Origin: Spongilla lacustris
Lineage: Eukaryota > Porifera > Demospongiae > Spongillida > Spongillidae
DNA length: 64,000 nucleotides
NCBI GenBank assembly: GCA_949361645.1
Contig: OX442418.1
Location: forward strand, 13,026,406-13,090,405
Reading direction: 5' to 3'
The position numbers were made by a program, and so were the translations under genes. Positions 54,672-64,000 of this stretch are shown one piece after another; within the stretch, counting starts at the first letter, position 1; every line of letters begins with the position of its first letter. Under the pieces are notes generated by a model, which was not told where the DNA came from, searched no databases, and was given only the letters and a program-made list of their open reading frames with translations.

Positions 54672-56309
54672 ATTAATTTAACCAGTATTAATAAATTAAC
54701 TTAGCTAGGTTTAAAGAGCCAAGTTTTTTTAATTATTTTACTCCCGGTATTTTTTTTAGTTATATCAATATTGTGATAATAGAAGTGATACCGCATTGAT
54801 CATGGTCACCTTGTGTTGCATCCTTAAAGCCCAAAGTTGGTGGTCAAGCCGGGGAATGGTTGAAAGTTTGGTCCATCACATGGCTGCACAGGGAGGCTCA
54901 TAGTGTTTTTTTAAGATCTGGGAGCATTGTACTAGCAGGCGACGAGGATTGTGAACAAAAGTTAGTTGGAGGAGCAAGTGGATGAGTGTGTCCTTATGGT
55001 AACGACTGTTGCTAAGAAGTCACTTCAGGCAGTCTATATGCAGAGTCTCACAACTGCCAGAGCAATGTTTTCAAATGGATGCCATTGTAATCACTTTAAT
55101 CTAGCACTTCTGGGGTAGCATTTAAGGAGTTTGAAGCTGAATATCTCTACATGTTAAAAGAACACTTTCACTGACACAAGTCCATCACATTCAATAAGAG
55201 GTTGACAATATCATTGGTGTAGACACAGCAAAGGGCTTTATTGCCAAGGCAACATTACCTCCTTTGAATGGGCTATTACAGATAGGCTCATCAAGCAAAT
55301 AGCTGCCAACCTAGCCAGAATTATTCAGAAACAGTTGGTTTTGTCAACCAATCATGATATCTGCTAGCCTGTGTTTACAAATATCTGGGGTAAAATGACA
55401 CCGATGATGGAAACATCACATATCTGAATTCCCTTTAGCCTCCTGCATGTGTCAGTTACATCTTTTTATTTCTATATCTGTTTTGTCTGTCTCCTTATGT
55501 ATTTACTGTGATGTATGAAATAAAAGCTTTGATTTAAGGGGGAAAAAAAGTCAATAGTAAACATTACATGTGGAGAACATTAATTATTCATGAGTGTGTA
55601 TTTTGAAAACCATTAGAGTTTTTTACAACTTTTTTTTTAGTGGCAAAGTTACTTTCATATCATGACAGAAAAAAATGAGAAGTTGCAACAAAATCTAAAG
55701 CATACATGTAGCGTCCAACTGCCCTGGATTGACCCTACTGCGATGTTTGATTAAGGAAATAAAAAGAAAATTAATAGCAAACTATTACACTAACCCAGTG
55801 CACATGCAAATGGTAATGTTTATCCACACCCCTCACCCCCTATGCATATTTCGAGCATTTTATCGACCTGGCGTGCAACCAAGGTTAATAATAATAGGCG
55901 AATTGCAAAGAAGACTGCGGCAAATATTACCCCTGTACCACACACAACAGTACGGAAAGTACTCCCATCACACATCACGACACCAAGTATGTCCTGAGAA
56001 CATTGTCTGTCCCTCCGCTTGCAATGACCTGCCCACAAGAACACACACACATAAAGAAGAAAACACCACATGGGTAATAACAACACACCAGTCCAGCATG
56101 GCTAGACCCTCGTGTGGGTGGAGGGGGTCTGGATGTGTGTGTGTTTTTGTACAGGGCTATCTAATCTGTTTCGCACTCTGATAGTGTGTGGCTAAAAATA
56201 AAATAAATCTATTCTCAAGTCGTACGGATTTAGTTTAGTTTCTGTCCATTTACGTCATGAGGAATGCAATTTACGTACTCCCAACGTAATAATTTTTAAT
56301 GAACACAAA
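54672..56309. other. Spacer between EAF start and WDR12 stop
   Basis: No gene recognised. AT-rich. A plus-strand AATAAA (about 55519) preceded by unstructured sequence could be a transcript 3' end or a decayed insertion. Two frames around 55729-56181 (+) and 55820-56086 (-) lack recognisable motifs; the minus one has a hydrophobic stretch (VIFAAVFFAIRLLLLTLVA) but no supporting context. Confidence 0.4.
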
Positions 56310-59274
56310 CTAATCAGCACAACTTGAGAATAGGCAACCTACCAGACCCTCTGTCCACACAAGGGTCCAAGCTATGCCGGACTATTAACATACATTTCGA
56401 GACACTTTGTTGGAAGACGAACTCACTTCAGGGCAGGACCAATCCAAACATAGGACTTTGCCCTCATGACTCATGATGGTGTACAGAGGCACCTTCCCAC
56501 TGCGAGCATCCCACATCCTCACTGTGCCATCGTAGCTTCCCGAAGCCAGCTGGTGCTCTCTGATGGAGCCCCAGCACACCGCAGCCACCCAGCCATGGTG
56601 GGAGACGAGGAATGATTGGACAGCAGAACCCGCTGGTGGTCGTTAAATAGAGAGCAGTGTGCACAAAATCCAATTTTGAACCCCCATGCCTCACAGTTTA
56701 GTCGCTTGTCCCATATCCTGATGAGCTTGTCAGAGTTGGCCGACGCTATCAGATGCGGAGATGCAACACTCTGGTCTATGTCATGGAACACCTTTGAACC
56801 ATTCTTAAAAGGAATACATAAATTGATCAACTTGATAAATAATACACAATCCCCCACCCTACCAAATATTCCCCTCTCCCCACCCTATACCAAATATTCC
56901 CCTTTCCTACCAAAAACAGGGGCGGATTTAGAGGGGGGGGCAAACCTGAATATAGATACAGTGCTTCTCCAGACCCCCTTGCTGGTTTGGAGGGGCATGC
57001 CCCCCCCCAAACATAAAATCCTGTATCCACCCTGAAATATTCCCCTCTCCCCCATCCTGCCAAATATTCTCCTCAATCCCTCTTTACCAGTGTGCTCTTG
57101 TTCACACCACTAGCCGTGTCCCACAGTCGAATACAGTGGTCCCACCCACCAGTCAACAGTTCGTCCTCAGTAGGCCACCGTACGGTGACAGCAGACTGGG
57201 TGTGGCCAGCCAGTGTGACCAGAGGGGTCCTGGTCATAGCCTTGTGGTGCTGCTGCTGCTGCATGGAAGCTGATTTCCTCTTCTTGACTGGCACCGCTGG
57301 CTCATCTTCAACCTCGTCCCCAGGAGCTAGATCTAGCCAAATGAACACATGCCACCATCACCTCTCTCTCCTACTTCCCAGCTGTCTTCAAGGCACATAC
57401 CACTAGACCATATCTTGACAAACTTATCCCAAGAAACGCTGCAGAACTACGAACAAAAAACGCACACAGTTCAATGAATCACAGTTTTTTTATTTGTTTA
57501 TTTTTAAAAAAACATCACTGGCATACTTTGGACTGATCTGGACTAGGTGCCAGAGCCTCCACAGAGCGGGCATGTCCCCTGCATTGGTACAGGTGAACTA
57601 CACTGGCTGTGAGGTGGTCGTATTTCCACATGTGAATGGTCTGATCCTGGGAAGCACTCAAGAACAGCTGACTGTTGTCACCTGAAGTGCCTAAACGATG
57701 TGTAGCAGGTTTCCAGATCGTGATGCTTCTTAAACACCTGCTAATTGATCAAGAGAGATGCAAGTGCATACCTGCCAGCCAAGCTACATCCTTTATGGGT
57801 GCAGTGTGACCTTCTGCTGCAGAGAGCAGCTTACCTGGGGAGGAGGGAGGGGGGGACAGCTGGTCTACATTAGAAGCACCAAAAAAAAAAGTGATGCAGA
57901 TCACAAAGGAACATCTATAAACACTGGGCATTAGGTATATCCCCCATTCATTAGGTATGCCTAACAATATTCAATGTATTATAGACATCAGGATATTTAA
58001 TAAACGCGCACAAAAGGTTTTAAAAGGGGTTGATCTTTAGCCGTGCAAAAGCTCACTCGTCAAAACCTTAATTACCAGGAAGTTTTAATGTAAGCTAAAA
58101 TATATTATGCTAGGTTTACCTTAACAAAATGTTAGGTGACTCTCTTATAAGTTAATAATCAAAGGAGGAGACAATTAGAAGATAACCTCGTTATTGTGAA
58201 TATTCATTGATTCTGAAACCAATACAAGTAGTCATAATGCCTTCAATGCATTTTCATGCAAGGTCTGAAATATAAACTTTCAAACGCCCTCCTCTTAATT
58301 CCCCCAAATGATATTAATAATAGCAAGCTGGACGGCTTTTTATTTTATTTTTAACTCACCCTCCCGGCTCCAAATTCTCACAACACCGTCATATGAGCCT
58401 GTCAAGATGCTGTGGAGATTGACAAGAATTTTATGAGGGGGGTAAACCGACATCCAAATTAATGGCAGGGTTCTTTATATGGAAGGGGAAAGGAGAGGAT
58501 TTGGGGGGGAGGAGGGGGATTTGGGGGGGGGAGGAGGGGGATTTGGGGGGGGGAGGAGGGGGATTTGGGGGGGGGGAGGAGGGGGATTTGGGGGGGGGAG
58601 GAGGGGGATTTGGGGGGAGGAGGGGGATTTGGGGGGAGGAGGGGGATTTGGGGGGGGAGGAGGGGGATTTGGGGGGGAGGAGGGGGATTTAGGGGGGGGG
58701 AGGAGGGGGATTTGGGGGGGGGATGGAGGGGGGTTTGGTGGGGAAGGAGGAGGAGTAGGGGACTCACTATTTTGCACTGCAGTGTACTGCGCTGACCCAG
58801 TCGTTGTGCTTCAGCTCCCGGTCCAGGGTGGGAGGGGGGTTACGCTCCAGGTATTCGATACGGATAACATTTTCCTACGTAACGATTTTCGGTAGAGATT
58901 GCAAATCATTTTGCACAGGTCAATACCATCTCGCCATACCGTTGGGATGTGTTGATCCACAATGAATTTTTCCAAGGAACTCTGAAGGAACTGGTTGTTT
59001 ATCAGAAAATCAAACTCCTTGTGACCCGATTCTGATTCAATACGAACTAGTGACACAGCTTGTAAGGATGAATCAATTGGGACTTACCCTCCAAGACTTG
59101 ATTAACAACGGCACTCAGATCATCTCTTGAGACGCTGATGGGAATGGAGAATGGTGTCTCGGGAATGACATTCCTGAAATTAATATTGAATGTAGCATTT
59201 ATGGAGCACGCAGAACGCACAGCACACCTTTCTTCTTTGGTAAAAAATGACGCTTGAACATGTGGAACCGTCAT
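56310..59274 (-). CDS. WDR12: Ribosome biogenesis protein WDR12 (Ytm1)
   Basis: WD40 subunit of the PeBoW complex (PES1-BOP1-WDR12), needed for 27S/32S pre-rRNA processing and 60S assembly in the nucleolus. From ATG 59274 (MTVPHVQASFFTKEER, spliced to NVIPETPFSIPISVSRDDLS) comes the NLE domain, then KEFDFLINNQFL. WD repeats follow: ILTGSYDGVVRIWSREG, a segment with APIKDVAWLAG, LFLSASQDQTIHMWKY, RTPLVTLAGHTQSAVTVRW with LLTGGWDHCIRLWDTASG, LIASANSDKLIRIWDKRL and QLASGSYDGTVRMWDARSG, then HEGKVLCLDWSCPE. The last exon is uncertain: the best phase-0 continuation is short and stops at 56310-56312, lacking the usual final GGADNKLYSY-type blade, so the true end may differ. Divergent from LIN9. Confidence 0.9.
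58495..58750. repeat. 22-bp G-rich minisatellite in a WDR12 intron
   Basis: About 11 units of GGAGGAGGGGGATTTGGGGG with variable G-run length. Strong G-quadruplex potential on the plus strand. Confidence 0.95.
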
Positions 59275-59561
59275 TGTACTGCATACATGAGGGTAGTAAT
59301 TTGCGCATGCGCAAATCACCAATGGCAGCAAGATACGAAAAATGGCGGAGAGTTGGTGCTATACGCCCGGAAGAACTACTGACGAGTTTGACACAGGTGC
59401 AGCTATTCTTAGTCCCATGGTTTTGTTGCGCCGTCCACACATTCAAAGCTTTATGTGTTGTCGTTAGGATCAGGGCGTAGGGTTATTATAGGTGGAGAGA
59501 AATAAACACATCGCCTGTCTACACGCACTCCTTAGGGTGTTAGATTCGCGATGTAATTATA
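59275..59561. promoter_or_regulatory. Divergent promoter WDR12/LIN9
   Basis: 287 bp between start codons. A tandem TGCGCATGCGCA (about 59302-59313) is a consensus NRF-1-type palindrome, common in bidirectional housekeeping promoters. An in-frame ATG (59322) followed by about 25 codons and a GTGCAG donor-like site could be an alternative upstream exon of LIN9. Confidence 0.5.
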
Positions 59562-62306
59562 ATGGTGGACGAGTGGGGAAATCTGTCTTCCGCAGATACG
59601 CCAGTGCCAGCTGCAGAAGTCCTGATTGACCTCAAAGGTAACAGCGCACTCCTCTCCGTTGCAGCCAGTATTTATATTCATTCTCTTGTTCTGAACTGAA
59701 TTCGTACGTGGTGCAGAGTCTGCCCGAAGAAGGCGTGCTCAACAGGGGTTGCGGACATCACCACGAAAAAGGCTCTGCGTTCAAAACACAACTGTAGATA
59801 GCGTTGGCAGGACACCCAAAGTAGGCGTAACCGAAAGTTCTGCAGCACGTTACTATGGGCTTTCCCCGTCAGCATTACAAGGCCTCGAAATCTTTGGACT
59901 TCAGTAGCTCTAGACCACAGGACAGTGGAAGTGAGAGCATTGAAGACGATGAGGCAAGCAGGAGGGAGATATATGCTGTTAGGTCGTTAACTATGCATGT
60001 CCATAGGAGGCACTCCCATCAAGCAAGAGGCACGGGTACGTTGCCACGTTGGTAGTCTAAATAGTAGCATCCCATAGAGATTGCATCTCAGCTAAATGCA
60101 CAACTGTAAGCTAAACGCAGTCCAAATCTGCCATACTAAGGGAATATGTACACATGCTTGTAAACATCCGATATGTGCGGCCTTATGTGGGGACTATAGT
60201 CAGTTCTTTATGCATTATGGACCTGTGTTATGTATAGTTGTACTCTTGTAAATGTCCTCTGTATGGTGTCAATTTTTGCAATAGGTATGGTGCCCTCGCA
60301 CGAGACCTCTGTATAACCAACTGTCGTGCATATGCATAGAGAGTGCCTAAAGTCAACTCTTGTTTGTGTTCTTGCATCTTGATGTGTTTGGTGGGCTGTT
60401 CTTCGTGATGCCACATAAATGTAACCAAGCCCAGTAAGGGAGTTAGTGAATACTCCTCCTCTGTGTGTTGCTTGGTTAACATTAATCAAGGAGGGTTGCA
60501 GTTATCTCACTCTAATTAGAGTCAGCTGGTTTTAGAGGTAACCATTCTTTTCTCTTTTAGACCTGCGGCTCCAGCAGAGGATTATGTAGGTGGTCTTGTA
60601 GTATAACTCGTTTATCTTTAAGCTCCGTTGTTGTTACCAAGATGTTGGTTAGCTGCGGAGGAAGAAGGCAAAGAAACGATCATGCCAGTTTGGTTAGAAG
60701 TTTTTTGTCTTTGGAGCACTCTGTATGTCACCCTGTTCCTTTTTTTCCCCAGCATGCTGTCAGCAGAAAGCTCAGAAACCTGTTAAAGCTTCCCAAGGCC
60801 CAGCGATGGTGTTACTATGAATGGTTCTACTCAAATATTGACACGTAAGAACTGTTTGCATTTGTTCATATAACAGAATATTCAAAATAACCACCTCCTT
60901 AGAGGGGGGGGTCAAAGTAGAGTTGGCATGTTGCACATGTGTTGTGTGTGTGTGTGTGTCATCAATGGTCATTGATTCTCAACAGACCTATCTTTCAAGG
61001 TGAAAACGACTTTTGTAGATGTTTATCAGAAATGTTCCCTCGACTCAAGGTAGAAACCCCTAAAATGCCCATTACACTTGAGTCCCATTTGAATACATCA
61101 TGTACACGCATATATACAACACGCACAATAAATGTACACCTCTGCCTTTCCCTATGCATTCAGACGCGGCAGCTCACACGCATACAGTGGCACCAGATCA
61201 GACGTCTGATGGGCAGACCAAGGAGGTGTTCCTCTTTGTTCTTCCAGGAGGAACGGCAGCTGCTGGAGATGAAGCGGGCCAAAGTGAGAGCCATCCAACA
61301 GCAAGTTCATCAGGGAGTGGTGAGTATGGTGTGTTGTGGTGGTGAGTGGATTGGAGGAGTGTATTGTGGTGGTGAGTGGATTGGAGGAGTGAGCATGGTA
61401 TATTGTGATGGTGAGTATGGTGTGTTGTGATGGGGAGTGGATTGGAGGAGTGAGCATGGTGTATTGTGATGGTGAGTATGGTGTGTTGTATTGGAGGAGT
61501 GAGCATGGTGTGTTGGGGTGGTGAGTGGATTGGAGGAGTGAGCATGGTGTATTCACATCAAGGAGTGATGAATTGTGCATGTCAGTAAGGTTTTGAGTAC
61601 ATGTACTGTAACTAGGGTGGTTTTTATAGATCTGTTCACAAATTTACATCATGGTGCGTCACTGTTGGCAAAACTGTGGATATGCATAGACTAACAGTAT
61701 AGTTTGCCTTGTGAGTCTTTAGGAAGACGGGAGAAATGATTATGATTCATAAATGGCAGTAGACTTTCTATTGTTCGCCAAACTCCCTTGAAAACATGAC
61801 GTAATTTGTGGAGGTCCATTGCTGTATGAATTTGGATTGGAAGCCGCATGGCTTGCTGACCTGGCTAAGCATATCTGGCAGCAGTAGAATGGTGTGGGCT
61901 GGCACTAACCGTTTGGGTTTGTAGCAACAATTAGCTCAACACTTTGCTAGGCTTGCTAAGGGAGCTATGAGCCAGTAACTTGAGAGATGACAGTAAGTCT
62001 TTGTATTATTAGTAGACAGGTATGAGGGTTAATGGTGTTTGGGAAGTTGTGTGTACGTGTTTGCGTGCACGTGTGTGAGGGGAGAAAGTGTATGTGTGGT
62101 CCATTTGGCTTATCACTTTCTTTTTTACATGTGTCTCTGTGCACTCTGCATCCATTTTTCATTTTGGCTCAGATAAGCTTTGAGTTCTCAATGTTCAATG
62201 ACCTCCCAGACGAGATCCCGGCAGTGCTTGTTGTGGGCACACCAGTGACTGGTTAGCAGCATTAGTATGCGTGTGCGTATCCGATGTCTCATTATCACAC
62301 ACACGC

Positions 62307-62371
<65 letters not shown>

Positions 62372-62372
62372 A

Positions 62373-62403
<31 letters not shown>

Positions 62404-62414
62404 CCACACACACA

Positions 62415-62467
<53 letters not shown>

Positions 62468-63273
62468 ATGAAGCACGTGTTCACACTGTTGATTGCAAAG
62501 GGTTCTACATGGGTAGGATTGAAGCTATGGACCTCGAGAAGCACCAGTACTGGGTAACCTTTGACAGACCAGGGTTGGGCAAGCACCTTGTGTCCGACAC
62601 CGATGTCAGGGTGAGTGTGTAGGAGAAGTATGTTCACTACACACAAGCACAGACACACAAGCGCACGCACACACAAGCACACACACACAAGCACACAAGC
62701 ACACACACACACTTACAAGCGCACACAAGCACACACACACACTTACAAGCGCACACAAGCACACTCACAATGACCTCTTCTCCCCTTGTAGAGTGCATCT
62801 CCTCCATCCATCATCTCAATATCTGCACTTGATGCATCTCAAAGGCTCCATTTGCAGCAGCAGCAACAAGAGGAAAGGATGTTCTTACCATCCACACCGT
62901 ACGTTTGCCAAGTTCCTTGTCTAGCTGTACGCTTCTTTATAAACTTGACTGGTTATTAGACCAAGACCCGTTCTGTCAAGTACTCAGTCCCTCATGTCTC
63001 CTGATACTGTAAGTCTTCTTGCTTTGGGATCCCTTGTTACATTTGTCCTCGCCCTCAAGAGAGGGGACCCATTTCTCACCTCGTCGCCAAGGAAGAAGGT
63101 TGGAGTTGAGACCAATGGTAAGCACAATAACCAGGGTTGTGGAGGAAGGAGGAGCAGTCCTGATCATGCTTGTATCCTGCACTTCTCTCTTTTCCCATTA
63201 TTAGCCCTCTCACCTACCTTGCCTGACCACATTGGTGGATTCCCTGTTGAACTTTTGCGACAAGTGGTGTGTA

Positions 63274-63327
<54 letters not shown>

Positions 63328-64000
63328 GTGACATAAACTACCTCTTCTCTTCAGACCCAGCTATCAAAGCTTTTGTCCCATAAGCAAGAAGTGATCCAGA
63401 AACTGAGCCACCTCAACACTGAGGCAGAGAAGAAGGTGTGGGTATAATAGCCTGCAATTGTGTTTAACTTGTGTTACTATCTAATCAGCATGCAAGGCAG
63501 AAATGCTTGTCAGTTGACTTTCAACAGGAATATGCTTCAGCCATCATTCAGCTAGATGATATGAACAAGGTAGAACTTTTAGCTTGTCTGGCAGCAGGGC
63601 TTATTTTATTGCTTGTTGAGCCTAGTTAAAATACTTTTGAACCCAGTAGTTAGGTGTTGTGTTGAATACTCTCTCCTTTAGCAACTGAACATGAGGTTGG
63701 AGAACATTAAACAGTACTGTGTAGAGGTGAACGAGCATGCGTTACCACTAAGCCACCTTGGTTTCATCATTTCGTATTTGGTTCCCTTAGCTTGGCTATG
63801 GCACAGATGTTGGCCACCCTTGTCTGGAGCTGAAGGATTGCACAGAACATGCGTCAAAGATAGCAGAGTCAGCCAACACCAGCTTGGAAGCTTCTGGAAG
63901 GTGACACGCCCTTTGGGAGCAAGTGGAGCATGTCTCTATGTTGGTATTGTCTTGTTGTTTTTTTTTGCCAGTGAGGTGAGGGACGGTGGTGTGCTGTCCT
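59562..64000 (+). CDS. LIN9: LIN9, MuvB/DREAM complex subunit (3' truncated by window)
   Basis: Core subunit of the MuvB complex that controls cell-cycle genes with E2F/RB-like or B-MYB partners. Exon 1 from ATG 59562 (MVDEWGNLSSADTPVPAAEV) splices to RRRAQQGLRTSPRKRL, then SKSLDFSSSRPQDSG. The DIRP domain is clear: LRNLLKLPKAQRWCYYEWFY, PIFQGENDFCRCLSEMFPRL, TRQLTRIQWHQIRRLMGRPR and RCSSLFFQEERQLL. FNDLPDEIPAVLVVGTPVT, a Tudor-like segment (GFYMGRIEAMDLEKHQYWVT, FDRPGLGKH), GGFPVELLRQV, VIQKLSHLNTEAEK, YASAIIQLDDMNKQLNMRLE and IKQYCVELG follow. The window ends within a later exon (about 63966 onwards), so the C-terminus is missing. The start fits human LIN9 (MAELDQLPDESSSAKALVSL) in character. 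Confidence 0.93.
61316..61555 (+). repeat. Donor-rich minisatellite after a LIN9 exon
   Basis: The exon ends CAGGGAGTG|GTGAGTATGG. The following 230 bp repeat GGTGAGTGGATTGGAGGAGT and GATGGTGAGTATGGTGTGTT units, so GGTGAGT recurs many times. Exon bases are copied only partly (AGTG), making this a weaker case than COASY or ACLY. Confidence 0.8.
62299..62466. repeat. (CA)n microsatellite in a LIN9 intron
   Basis: About 165 bp of CA with rare CACCAC interruptions, directly before the exon encoding ARVHTVDCKGFYMG. Confidence 0.97.
62640..62770. repeat. CA/CAAG repeat in a LIN9 intron
   Basis: Units of ACACACAAGCACACACACAC and a ~38-bp higher-order repeat with ACTTACAAGCGCACACAAGC. Confidence 0.9.
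63273..63326. repeat. (CA)n microsatellite in a LIN9 intron
   Basis: 54-bp CA tract between the exon ending GGFPVELLRQV and the exon starting TQLSKLL. Confidence 0.95.

Noticed and set aside
55729..56181. 150-codon plus-strand frame in the EAF-WDR12 spacer
   Set aside because: No recognised motif, no splice context, and composition like surrounding noncoding DNA; an opposite-strand frame is equally long.
59322..59396. Short exon-like frame MAARYEKWRRVGAIRPEELL as the LIN9 start
   Set aside because: It does not resemble the LIN9 N-terminus, whereas ATG 59562 does. Kept only as a possible upstream noncoding or alternative exon.

Overview
The window is nuclear DNA of an animal. Protein genes are split by many short GT-AG introns. 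There are eukaryotic-type tRNA genes without encoded CCA, dense microsatellites and minisatellites, and metazoan regulators (LIN9, EAF, CDK5, HECW-type E3, BBIP1). Small genes packed head-to-head, with intergenic gaps of 80-300 bp, suggest a compact invertebrate genome. A sponge is plausible, but the sequence alone does not prove it. Family assignments come from conserved motifs I recognise, not from a search.

Layout: an unrecognised small gene (+, 558-1277) converges on ZNF277 (-, 1401-3637). ZNF277 shares a 126-bp divergent promoter with COASY (+, 3764-6612), the last two steps of CoA synthesis. CDK5 (-, 6736-9109) carries a tRNA-Glu in an intron and is 81 bp head-to-head with POLR1B (+, 9191-17147), the second-largest subunit of RNA polymerase I. 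A HECW-type HECT ubiquitin ligase (-, 17363-26442) has introns full of satellites and an 834-bp foldback element. It is followed by a cyclophilin G-like SR protein, PPIG (-, 27791-31281). A roughly 3-kb spacer holds three identical tRNA-Gln(CUG) genes, a second foldback copy and a possible B-box remnant. A large unidentified gene (-, 34459-42059) is 112 bp head-to-head with BBIP1 (+, 42172-42557), a small BBSome subunit. ACLY (-, 42788-52427), EAF (-, 52638-54671) and WDR12 (-, 56310-59274) follow. WDR12 is divergent from LIN9 (+, 59562 to beyond the window end).

The genes do not form one pathway. Several serve growth and the cell cycle (POLR1B, WDR12, ACLY, COASY, LIN9, CDK5).

The most unusual signal is a recurring pattern in which minisatellites are built from an exon-intron junction. 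The unit carries the exon edge plus the splice donor (COASY, the unidentified gene, ACLY twice, probably LIN9) or the splice acceptor plus the exon edge (POLR1B, PPIG), so the intron holds a ladder of decoy splice sites. Also notable are two coding minisatellites (ZNF277, EAF), a likely 29-nt intron in ZNF277, three long palindromic elements and a TTAA-flanked MITE family.
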